Assembly (NCBI RefSeq): GCF_000429465.1
Contig: NZ_AUBX01000009.1
Location: forward strand, 620,001 to 684,000
Source of the DNA: Algoriphagus vanfongensis DSM 17529
GTDB taxonomy: Bacteria > Bacteroidota > Bacteroidia > Cytophagales > Cyclobacteriaceae
DNA: 64,000 bases
Direction: 5' to 3'
The notes beneath the pieces are model-generated. The model did no database searches and was not told where the DNA came from. It saw nothing but the letters and a program-made list of their open reading frames with translations. This document shows, in pieces, positions 17,978 through 25,621 of the stretch (its first letter is position 1; the number at the start of each line of letters is the position of its first letter). Made by a program: the position numbers and the translations under genes.

Positions 17978-18673
17978 ATGGCAGGCGAGAAAAACAAAGA
18001 GAAACTGATACTGGATTCGGCTATTGCATTATTTACAAGCAAGGGATATCAGGCGACACGCATGGAAGATGTAGCCAAAGGAGCAGGAATCAGTAAAGGT
18101 CTCAGCTATTTTTATTTCAAAAACAAAGAGGATCTTTTCATGGCTTTAACCAAAAAAGCCTTTGATCAGCTTAAAGATGAATTCCGAGAAGTGTATAGAA
18201 CCAAGAGCAAATCAGGATTGGACCTCTTGGCAGACTTAGTTTTAAGAATTTCGGCTTTTGCCAAAAACAACCAGATCCTATACGATTCCATTATTGGTTT
18301 CTTGGACTTGATGAAAAAGTACAATACACCGGAAGGCCGCGCGTCCATCAATCCATTAATCCTGGAAAGCGTCCATTTTCAAAAGTTGCTTGAGATCCAT
18401 CACGATCCCGCCAAAATCGGGATTGCCCTGGTAAGTCAGGGAATCAAAGACGGGAGCATTCGTCCCCAACTCCAGCCAGAAATCACCTTTTATACGATCT
18501 GGAGTATGATCATCGGTTTTGAGAAAATGCGTGGACCAATCGAATACGAAGAAAGAGAGGTCAAACTGACTTCTGAAAACTGGGAGCCAGGTTTTATCAA
18601 ATTGATGCAAGACATGCTCAAAGGAACCATTCAAGCCAGTAAACCCACTACTGTACAAACTAGCCTCTTCTAA
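17978..18673 (+). CDS. TetR/AcrR-family transcriptional regulator
   Basis: 231 aa from the ATG at 17978; the TTG at 17945 overlaps the probable promoter. The N-terminal DNA-binding domain is clear: LILDSAIALFTSKGYQATRMEDVAKGAGISKGLSYFYFKNKEDLF covers the helix-turn-helix and the conserved Tyr/Phe-Lys-Lys-Glu end. The C-terminal ligand-binding part is not specific enough to name a ligand. Its stop codon overlaps the start of the next gene (TAATG at 18671-18675), so the regulator and the lipoprotein amidohydrolase are translationally coupled and probably co-regulated. Confidence 0.92.
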   Translation: MAGEKNKEKLILDSAIALFTSKGYQATRMEDVAKGAGISKGLSYFYFKNKEDLFMALTKKAFDQLKDEFREVYRTKSKSGLDLLADLVLRISAFAKNNQILYDSIIGFLDLMKKYNTPEGRASINPLILESVHFQKLLEIHHDPAKIGIALVSQGIKDGSIRPQLQPEITFYTIWSMIIGFEKMRGPIEYEEREVKLTSENWEPGFIKLMQDMLKGTIQASKPTTVQTSLF

Positions 18674-20031
18674 TGAAGCATACTTTACTTGCAGGCATAG
18701 CGCTGAGCCTTTGGTCATGCCAGGCTCAGGAGCAACCCATCGACCTTAAAATCAGCAATGTCACTGTCATAGACATCCAGAATGACCAGCTGATCCCATC
18801 ACAGACGGTTTTGATCTCCCAAGATCAAATTTTAGACGTCGTGGACACTGATGAAACTAACGTCAAAGCAATACAAGAAGTAGACGGTACCGGTCTCTTC
18901 ATCATGCCAGGACTTTGGGATAATCATGTGCACTTCGGTGGCGCCGAATATGTGGATGAAAATGAACAGTTGCTTCCACTCTATCTCAGTATGGGAGTCA
19001 CTTCAGTGAGAGATGCCGCTGGAGATATCAGCATGGATGTACTCCAGTGGAGAGATGAAATCAAAGAGGGCGAGCGGATTGGCCCGCACATTTACACTTC
19101 CGGCCCCAAGCTGGAAGGAAAAGGGTCCATTTGGCCAGGAGATTTAGAAATAGCATCTGAGGAAGAACTGAAAGTAGCCTTGGATTCGTTGGAAAAACTA
19201 CAAGTGGATTTCATCAAAATTACTGATAATGCACTCGAGCCAACGCTATTTTTAGAAGCAGTCAAGCAGGCTTCAGCACGTGGATGGAGTGTTTCTGCTC
19301 ACATCCCAAGTGCTTTGGATCTGATGGACTTGGCTGAGTCAGGTCTGACTACTATCGAACACCTGGGGTATATCACCCGGATCGAAGGCGAAAACGAAGC
19401 AGAAACTATCGAAAACCTAAAGCAGCTCCGTGATTTAGGAACAGGAATAGTCCCTACCCTTTTGATCAGTGACAATATCGCTTATTGGGAACCTGGAAAA
19501 TTTGAGTCAGATACTATTTTGCAATATTTGGGTCCTAAGTTGAAAGAAAGCTATACCTGGAGAATCGATCGTCTCAAAAATGATACTGAAGAGGCGAGAG
19601 AAAACCGCCAAAGAAATTTTGAGAAAGTCACTACTTTCCTCCCACTCATCCAACAGTCCGGAATGAAAATCTATGCCGGCACAGATGCAGGCTATCTCAA
19701 TTCATACGACTATCCGGGCTTGGCAATACATCTTGAGCTGCAAAAAATGGTGGAGTTTGGACTCAGTCCACAAGAGGCACTGACAGCTTCCGTCATTCAT
19801 GGGCCTGATTATTTTGGATTAAATGAATTTGGTGCTGTAGCCAAAGGCAAAAAGGCAGATTTGATTTTGCTTAGGGCGAATCCTCTAGAGCAAATTCAAA
19901 ATACCCAACAGTTGGAAATGGTGATTTTCGAAGGAAAAGTATTTGACCGACAGCAACTCAATCAAATGCAACAGGAAATCAAAACGTGGGTGAGCAACAA
20001 AGAAAAAGCTATCAACGCAGCTAAAGAATAA
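18673..20031 (+). CDS. Lipoprotein amidohydrolase (imidazolonepropionase/prolidase-like)
   Basis: 452 aa. The signal peptide ends in the lipobox LWSC with Cys16, so the enzyme is an envelope lipoprotein. The amidohydrolase TIM barrel shows MPGLWDNHVHF (metal-binding His85 and His87), SAHIPS, EHLGYI and AGTDAG with the catalytic Asp, plus the C-terminal GAVAKGKKADLILL of the composite beta-domain. These are typical of the secreted metal-dependent hydrolases that cleave N-acyl amino acids, Xaa-Pro dipeptides or cyclic amides. Substrate identity is open. It overlaps the tetR stop codon by 1 nt and is followed by a terminator that also serves the convergent POT transporter. Confidence 0.9.
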   Translation: MKHTLLAGIALSLWSCQAQEQPIDLKISNVTVIDIQNDQLIPSQTVLISQDQILDVVDTDETNVKAIQEVDGTGLFIMPGLWDNHVHFGGAEYVDENEQLLPLYLSMGVTSVRDAAGDISMDVLQWRDEIKEGERIGPHIYTSGPKLEGKGSIWPGDLEIASEEELKVALDSLEKLQVDFIKITDNALEPTLFLEAVKQASARGWSVSAHIPSALDLMDLAESGLTTIEHLGYITRIEGENEAETIENLKQLRDLGTGIVPTLLISDNIAYWEPGKFESDTILQYLGPKLKESYTWRIDRLKNDTEEARENRQRNFEKVTTFLPLIQQSGMKIYAGTDAGYLNSYDYPGLAIHLELQKMVEFGLSPQEALTASVIHGPDYFGLNEFGAVAKGKKADLILLRANPLEQIQNTQQLEMVIFEGKVFDRQQLNQMQQEIKTWVSNKEKAINAAKE

Positions 20032-20041
20032 TAGCTGTCAT

Positions 20042-20092
20042 AAAAAAAGGCTGTCTTTCCATGATCTAGCATCATATCGAGACAGCCTTTAT
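20042..20092. terminator. Bidirectional terminator between amidohydrolase and POT genes
   Basis: AAAAAGGCTGTCT (20044-20056) pairs with AGACAGCCTTT (20080-20090), with A- and T-rich flanks on either side of the stem. Confidence 0.82.
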
Positions 20093-20108
20093 TCTATATT
20101 AAGGGAAC

Positions 20109-21650
20109 TTAATGAACGTTACCCATCAATTTTTTAATAAACGGAGAAGCCAAAAGAACCAATACTCCCGCACCAAGCGAGTACTTGGCAATCAGGAGAA
20201 ATCCATCTGTATAGATAGTCAGTGTCTCAAACCCACCTACATTTTTGTCTGTACTCTCCACAGCAAGTTGTTTTCCAATGAAACCGACTACCTGAAAAGC
20301 AAAGGCGGAAGAAAGGAACCAAACTCCCATCATAAATGCCACAATTCTTTTCGGTGATAGATCTGTAATCTTGGATAAACCTACAGGAGACATGAACAAC
20401 TCCCCGATCGAAAGCAAGAAATACATCAACAGCAAATATGTAAAAGGCACCATTCCGGATTCATTTGCAGTATTGCCACTGATAGCCAACACGTAAAAGC
20501 TGATTCCCGCCAGGAGCAATCCCATACCAAATTTGTAGGGAGTTCTCGGGTTCAAATTATTCTTCGACAGTCTTGTCCAAAGCATAGACACAGGAATCGC
20601 CAAAATGATGATCCACATGGAATTCAGCGAGTTGGTCTGGGAAGCTGACATGATACCATCCAAGTCCACATTTCGGGAAGCGAAAAGCGTAATCACACTA
20701 CCTGAAAGCTCGTGAAAACCCCAGAAAATAGTCATGAATACAGTGATCAGCACAGCTACGAATAGCTTTTTACGTTCGTCTGCATTTGCCTGAAACATTA
20801 TATATCCCAAGTAGGCCAAGATAGCTACCCCCACCAATTTGAAGATGATGTTGACGATATTTTGATCTCCGAAAAACGTTCCTTCTGTACCGAGCGCTTT
20901 ATAGGATGAAAGCAAAAAGGCAATTGCCGGAACAGCCAAGACTGATAGAATCGGGATCATGACCTTATTTTTCACTCCCAAAAATGGCTGGTCAATCGAG
21001 CCATTGGCAGGTGGCAAACCACGATCTCCAAACACTCCGTTTTTGATCCCACTCCAAAAGAAGATCAAGCCAGAAAGCATCCCGATCCCAGCCAATCCAA
21101 AACCATAATGCCAGCCATAAGTCGCTGCCAACCAGCCGCAAAGAAGAGGTGCTACCCACCCTCCTATATTGATACCCATATAGAAAATGGTGAATCCGGA
21201 GTCTTTTCTGGTATCTCCATCAGGATAAAGTGTCCCTACAAATGTGGAGATATTGGGTTTGAAATAACCGTTGCCGACAATGATAAAAGAAAGGGCCAGA
21301 AAAAAGGCCATGTTGTTTTCTATTGCTAAAACAAAATGGCCTATTGACATCAGAATCCCTCCCAGGAAAATGGAATTTCTCATCCCCAGAATCTTATCGG
21401 AAATCCTCCCTCCTACGACTGTGGAGGCATACACTAGTGAGCCATAAGAAGCATATACCGCAGCCGTGGCATAGTCCCGATCCACCAATGCTTCAAAGAT
21501 GACATCCACCATATATAAGGTGAGCAATGCCCGCATGCCATAGAAGCTGAAGCGCTCCCACAATTCGGCAAAGAACAAATAAAATAATCCCTTAGGATGT
21601 CCAAACAGCGTAGGTTCTTCCTTCAGAGCTGGGTTGACTGTATTTTCCAA
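20109..21650 (-). CDS. Proton-dependent oligopeptide transporter (POT/PTR2 family)
   Basis: 513 aa with about 14 hydrophobic segments. Family signatures: ELWERFSFYGMRALLTLYM near the N-terminus (the ExxERFxYYG motif) and FYMGINIGGWVAPLL (the FYxxINxG motif). POT carriers import di- and tripeptides with protons across the inner membrane. The start appears to be a TTG at 21650: a stop codon (TAA, minus strand) lies immediately upstream in frame, and the next Met is inside the first membrane span. Several secreted peptidases in this window could supply its substrates. Confidence 0.93.
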   Translation of the reverse strand: MENTVNPALKEEPTLFGHPKGLFYLFFAELWERFSFYGMRALLTLYMVDVIFEALVDRDYATAAVYASYGSLVYASTVVGGRISDKILGMRNSIFLGGILMSIGHFVLAIENNMAFFLALSFIIVGNGYFKPNISTFVGTLYPDGDTRKDSGFTIFYMGINIGGWVAPLLCGWLAATYGWHYGFGLAGIGMLSGLIFFWSGIKNGVFGDRGLPPANGSIDQPFLGVKNKVMIPILSVLAVPAIAFLLSSYKALGTEGTFFGDQNIVNIIFKLVGVAILAYLGYIMFQANADERKKLFVAVLITVFMTIFWGFHELSGSVITLFASRNVDLDGIMSASQTNSLNSMWIIILAIPVSMLWTRLSKNNLNPRTPYKFGMGLLLAGISFYVLAISGNTANESGMVPFTYLLLMYFLLSIGELFMSPVGLSKITDLSPKRIVAFMMGVWFLSSAFAFQVVGFIGKQLAVESTDKNVGGFETLTIYTDGFLLIAKYSLGAGVLVLLASPFIKKLMGNVH

Positions 21651-21803
21651 TTAATCTCAGTTTTAGGTAAATAAATTTCACAATGATAAAATAAAATGAC
21701 AGGTTCTTCAAAAAGCAACCTCTCAAAAAGCCTTTTTTATTCTACATCAAATAAAGAAATCCTACCCAAAAGACTAAGCTATAACACTTCTATTTTTTCC
21801 TAC

Positions 21804-21817
21804 CAAATAATTATTTG
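21804..21817. promoter_or_regulatory. Perfect 14-bp palindrome upstream of pckA
   Basis: CAAATAATTATTTG is a perfect inverted repeat 113 bp before the pckA ATG, in an AT-rich region between divergent POT and pckA genes. It overlaps a 16-bp sequence also found upstream of the tetR gene. Confidence 0.35.
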
Positions 21818-21886
21818 TTTTTTCTTCGTAATCGATTGAATGGCTAAATTTTAAACATTTTTCGTTTTCTATTGGAAGCTTTTATC

Positions 21887-21894
21887 TACTTTTG
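21887..21894 (+). promoter_or_regulatory. Candidate -7 promoter element for pckA
   Basis: TACTTTTG matches TAnnTTTG, 35 bp upstream of the pckA start codon. Confidence 0.35.
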
Positions 21895-21929
21895 GGAAGA
21901 CAATTTTCAGTTTGTAAACCCAAATAATT

Positions 21930-23531
21930 ATGCAGGATCTTGTAATGGATACGCAGACCTCTCCACTGAATTTTCTAGAGCGAAAACCCAGTGGAGAAAT
22001 TCACTTCAACCTATCGCCAGCCGAACTGATCGAGCATGCACTGGCAAAAAAAGAAGGTGTTCTCACGGCAACAGGAGCATTGATGGCTGACACCGGGAAA
22101 TTTACCGGGCGCTCACCAAAAGATCGCTTTATCGTCAAAGATGATCAAACTGCGGACTCAGTCTGGTGGGGAGATATCAATATCCCGATGGAAGCCGATA
22201 AGTTTGATCAGCTACTGGAGAAAATGACCTACTACCTCTCTGACAAAGACCTCTATGTAAGAGACGCTTATGCAGGTGCAGATCCAGAGCATCGCCTAAA
22301 TATCAGGGTGATCAATACGCAAGCATGGCACAATCTCTTCTGTCATAACATGTTCCTGAGGCCCACATCGGAAGAGTTGCTGGACTTCAACCATGATTTT
22401 ACAATCATTTGCGCCCCGGAATTCCAAGCTGATCCGGAGGTAGACGGGACTCGAGATACCAACTTTGCCATTCTCAATCTTAGCAAACGCATGATCCTCA
22501 TCGGAGGCACGGGCTATGCGGGAGAAATGAAAAAAGGGATTTTCTCTGTTTTGAACTATCTCCTACCCTTAGAAAAAAAGATCCTCTCCATGCATTGTTC
22601 AGCAAATGTGGGAGCCACAGGTGATACTGCTGTATTTTTTGGGCTATCAGGGACCGGTAAGACTACCCTATCCACTGATCCACAAAGACAACTTATCGGG
22701 GATGATGAGCATGGCTGGACGGAAAAAGGTGTTTTCAACTTTGAGGGGGGCTGCTACGCCAAGGTGATAGACCTGAAAAAAGAGAAAGAACCGGAAATCT
22801 GGGATGCAATACGGTTTGGAGCCATCGTAGAAAATACAAGATTTCACCCCGGAACGCGTGAAATCAACTATGAAGACAAATCTGTCACTGAAAATACCCG
22901 TACAGCTTATCCGATTCACTTCATCCCCAATGCACTCAACCCTTCCAAAGCCGGAATTCCGAAAAACATCTTTTTCCTGACTGCAGATGCATTTGGAGTG
23001 ATTCCTCCTATTTCCAAATTGAATAAAAGTCAGGCGATGTACCACTTTATTTCGGGATACACTGCCAAGGTAGCAGGTACCGAAATGGGCATTACTGAGC
23101 CTAAATTGACTTTTTCAGCCTGCTTTGGAGCAGCTTTTCTTCCACTACACCCCACTGCCTATGCAGATCTATTTGGTGAAAAAATGGAAAAATATGACAC
23201 CAATGTTTGGCTGATCAATACCGGATGGACAGGAGGAACATATGGAGTTGGCTCTAGAATGAAACTCTCCTACACGAGAGCCATGATTCATGCTGCTCTG
23301 GAGGGAAAATTGGAAGAAAGCGAGTTTGAAACTCATCAGATTTTCGGTGTGCAAGTTCCCAAATCCTGTCCTGAAATTCCGGCGCAGATTCTTAATCCAA
23401 GATCCACTTGGGAAAATCCCGATGCTTACGATCATCAAGCACAGGAATTGGCGAAGGCTTTTATTGACAATTTCAAAAAATACGAATCCTATGCTTCACC
23501 AGAAATCATGGCAGGAGCACCCACAGTATAA
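21930..23531 (+). CDS. pckA: Phosphoenolpyruvate carboxykinase (ATP)
   Basis: 533 aa, the usual length. It converts oxaloacetate plus ATP to phosphoenolpyruvate, the entry step of gluconeogenesis in the cytoplasm. Seen: GRSPKDRFIVKD (about 60-71), the P-loop GLSGTGKT (238-245), the metal-binding GDDEHGW (257-263), GCYAKVI, and a C-terminal arginine-containing RMKLSYTRAMI. ATP- rather than GTP-dependence follows from the overall type (GLSGTGKTTLS). A second in-frame ATG at 21945 is possible. It is a single gene with its own promoter region and terminator, as expected for a carbon-source-controlled gene in an amino-acid-using organism. Confidence 0.97.
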   Translation: MQDLVMDTQTSPLNFLERKPSGEIHFNLSPAELIEHALAKKEGVLTATGALMADTGKFTGRSPKDRFIVKDDQTADSVWWGDINIPMEADKFDQLLEKMTYYLSDKDLYVRDAYAGADPEHRLNIRVINTQAWHNLFCHNMFLRPTSEELLDFNHDFTIICAPEFQADPEVDGTRDTNFAILNLSKRMILIGGTGYAGEMKKGIFSVLNYLLPLEKKILSMHCSANVGATGDTAVFFGLSGTGKTTLSTDPQRQLIGDDEHGWTEKGVFNFEGGCYAKVIDLKKEKEPEIWDAIRFGAIVENTRFHPGTREINYEDKSVTENTRTAYPIHFIPNALNPSKAGIPKNIFFLTADAFGVIPPISKLNKSQAMYHFISGYTAKVAGTEMGITEPKLTFSACFGAAFLPLHPTAYADLFGEKMEKYDTNVWLINTGWTGGTYGVGSRMKLSYTRAMIHAALEGKLEESEFETHQIFGVQVPKSCPEIPAQILNPRSTWENPDAYDHQAQELAKAFIDNFKKYESYASPEIMAGAPTV

Positions 23532-23554
23532 CATATATAAACCCAAATAGCCGC

Positions 23555-23586
23555 AGGAGGCTGTCGCAAGAGACAGCCTCCTTTTA
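23555..23586 (+). terminator. Intrinsic terminator after pckA
   Basis: GGAGGCTGTC (23556-23565) pairs with GACAGCCTCC (23572-23581) over a 6-nt loop and runs into TTTTATTTT. Confidence 0.87.
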
Positions 23587-23710
23587 TTTTAGTATAAGAA
23601 CATTCATGTCTTCAAAATAGAATCAGGCTCTATTCATTCAATTGGACATGTTTTTGTTGATAAAATTGCAGCCTGATAAGATTCGAGGACAATAATCTTC
23701 TAGGAAAACC

Positions 23711-23718
23711 TATTTTTG
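23711..23718 (+). promoter_or_regulatory. Candidate -7 promoter element for the cyclophilin gene
   Basis: TATTTTTG matches TAnnTTTG, 34 bp upstream of the ATG at 23753. Confidence 0.35.
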
Positions 23719-23752
23719 CAAACACAAGTCAACAAACTCAAATTAATAGCGC

Positions 23753-24190
23753 ATGAAAACTGCTGAAATCATCACAGAGAAGGGAACCATGAAAGTGGAG
23801 TTTTTTGAAAAAGATGCCCCTAAAACTGTTGAAAATTTTATAGACCTCTCCAAAAAGGGATTTTACGATGGACTTACTTTCCACCGAGTGATCCCCAACT
23901 TTGTGATTCAGGGAGGCTGTCCCAATGGCACCGGTACGGGAGGCCCTGGATACAAAATCGATTGTGAATTGACTGGAGAAAACCAATATCATGACCGAGG
24001 AGTACTTTCAATGGCACATGCAGGTAGAAATACCGGAGGATCTCAGTTTTTCATCTGCCACAGCAGAGACAATACTGCTCACTTGGACAGAAATCACACC
24101 TGCTTTGGAAAAGTAGTAGAAGGCCTAGACGTCATCGACGCTATCCGTGCTGGTGACAAAATTGAAAAGATCACTATCGAAGAGGCCTAA
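23753..24190 (+). CDS. Cyclophilin-type peptidyl-prolyl cis-trans isomerase
   Basis: 145 aa without a signal peptide, so cytoplasmic. The whole cyclophilin core is present: [20 protein letters not shown] with the catalytic Arg, [35 protein letters not shown] and [18 protein letters not shown]. The compact length without the eukaryotic-type insert is that of bacterial PpiB-type enzymes. It speeds proline isomerisation during folding. It stands alone, bounded downstream by a strong hairpin terminator. Confidence 0.95.
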   Translation: MKTAEIITEKGTMKVEFFEKDAPKTVENFIDLSKKGFYDGLTFHRVIPNFVIQGGCPNGTGTGGPGYKIDCELTGENQYHDRGVLSMAHAGRNTGGSQFFICHSRDNTAHLDRNHTCFGKVVEGLDVIDAIRAGDKIEKITIEEA

Positions 24191-24212
24191 TTCAACCCCA
24201 CTTCTGATTGAC

Positions 24213-24253
24213 ATGTCCCCGAGAGTTGTATTTCTCTCGGGGACATTTTTTTT
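24213..24253 (+). terminator. Intrinsic terminator after the cyclophilin gene
   Basis: A 12-bp perfect stem, TGTCCCCGAGAG (24214-24225) with CTCTCGGGGACA (24234-24245), is followed by eight T residues. Confidence 0.9.
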
Positions 24254-24303
24254 GTACTTGGAATAGTTCTTGTGAATTGGCCACTTCCCTATTCATTCCA
24301 ATT

Positions 24304-24903
24304 ATGAAAAAATTCTACTTTCTGTTCATATTACTCCCACTTTTCCCCAATCTGGGGAAAGGACAGCATTATGGTAATTCGCTAGGATTACGGCTTGGCA
24401 ATAATGATTTGGGAAGAACTGTCGGCGTGACTTTCCAGCAAAAAATTACCAAAAGAGGAACCTTGGAAGGAATTTTCCAATCAGATTTTTCCACTAATAC
24501 CACCGCACATTTGCTCTATGAATTTCACAGGCCACTTATATCCAAGCGCCTCAATTATTATTACGGCGCAGGTGTTTCATTTGGGAATGAAGAAAGTTTT
24601 GTCAAAGACGATAGTCGAAAGGAAATCATCCATACCTACGGCAACTCTACAATGGGTGCTGATATGATTTTGGGGTTGGAACTGACTCTACTTCGTACTG
24701 TGATCGCTTTTGACTATAAGCCTAATTTCAACATTGCAGGGAGAGAAGAGTTTTTCAGAGGGCAGGCTGGCGTCTCAGTTCGAATGGTTCTTCAGACTCA
24801 TAAAGAACTGAAAAAGAAGCAGAGACAACGCAGGAGAACCCAAAGACAACAAGATCAGGTCCCATTTGATGAAAAGCTAAAAAACCTCTTTCAGAAAGAC
24901 TGA
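24304..24903 (+). CDS. Secreted outer-membrane-barrel-like protein of unknown function
   Basis: 199 aa from the ATG at 24304, which gives signal peptide MKKFYFLFILLPLFPNLGKG; a frame opening at 24208 runs through the preceding terminator and is rejected. The mature part shows alternating hydrophobic and polar residues with Gly/Tyr turns (SLGLRLGNNDLGRTVGVTF, RLNYYYGAGVSFG, MILGLELTLL), as in small outer-membrane beta-barrels. The C-terminus is an unusual highly basic stretch (KELKKKQRQRRRTQRQQ) followed by an acidic end, which would lie after the barrel. Its stop codon abuts the stop of the convergent methyltransferase with no gap. Confidence 0.7.
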   Translation: MKKFYFLFILLPLFPNLGKGQHYGNSLGLRLGNNDLGRTVGVTFQQKITKRGTLEGIFQSDFSTNTTAHLLYEFHRPLISKRLNYYYGAGVSFGNEESFVKDDSRKEIIHTYGNSTMGADMILGLELTLLRTVIAFDYKPNFNIAGREEFFRGQAGVSVRMVLQTHKELKKKQRQRRRTQRQQDQVPFDEKLKNLFQKD

Positions 24904-25602
24904 TTATTTCTTCAAAGAATCCCGATACATTTTTTCATGAAGTTTGGATCGTTTGACTACCTGCCGGTACCATTTCAAGCGCAATTTCTGCTTGTCCTCC
25001 TCGGATAGATAGTAGTTGTGAGGCAATCTTTCTTTAGCCTTTCTGACCAAATCATATAAAAATATAGAAGCAGATACGGAAATATTAAAGCTTTCTGTAA
25101 ATCCCAACATGGGAATATAAACTGTTCCATCTGCTTGATTTTGAACCTCTTCACTCACTCCTTCATGCTCATTGCCAAAGACAAGCGCTGTCTTCTTAGA
25201 TGGGTCCAAATCATGAATGGAAAGTGCCCCAGGACTGGGACTCGTAGCCAAAACCCGATACCCTTCGGACTTAAGACTACCAAAACAGTCTTTCACAGCA
25301 GATCCCTGTGGGGAATAATACTTATAGATATCGACCCACTCTGAAGCTCCCCTGGTCACATAGGGATTGACTTTGTATTGATTGGTCTTCTCGATCACAT
25401 GGATATCCTGCAGGCCAAAACAATCACACGTTCTCAATACAGCACTGGCATTGTGAGGCTTATAGATATCCTCAAGAACGACGGTAAAGTGTCGTGTACG
25501 CTCCTCGAGCACCCTGTCCATGACAGACTTTTTATGATCAGTGATATACTGTCCCAAATAGTCCAATAAACCTTGATCTACAGGGCCGTCCTCGTGTTCC
25601 AT
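24904..25602 (-). CDS. trmH: TrmH/SpoU-family tRNA 2'-O-methyltransferase
   Basis: 232 aa from the ATG at 25602; ATGs at 25650 and 25647 would add 15-16 residues and overlap the end of parC. SpoU motifs are clear: motif 1 LEDIYKPHNASAVLRTCDCFG with the conserved Asn and catalytic Arg, motif 2 TALVFGNEHEGVS, and motif 3 YIPMLGFTESFNISVSASIFLYD. These make up the knotted SAM-binding site. The closest type is TrmH, which methylates the ribose of G18 in tRNA; the basic C-terminal tail also fits. It lies directly behind parC and may be co-transcribed with the topoisomerase IV genes. Confidence 0.9.
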   Translation of the reverse strand: MEHEDGPVDQGLLDYLGQYITDHKKSVMDRVLEERTRHFTVVLEDIYKPHNASAVLRTCDCFGLQDIHVIEKTNQYKVNPYVTRGASEWVDIYKYYSPQGSAVKDCFGSLKSEGYRVLATSPSPGALSIHDLDPSKKTALVFGNEHEGVSEEVQNQADGTVYIPMLGFTESFNISVSASIFLYDLVRKAKERLPHNYYLSEEDKQKLRLKWYRQVVKRSKLHEKMYRDSLKK

Positions 25603-25621
25603 TAGTATAGATTCGGGACTC

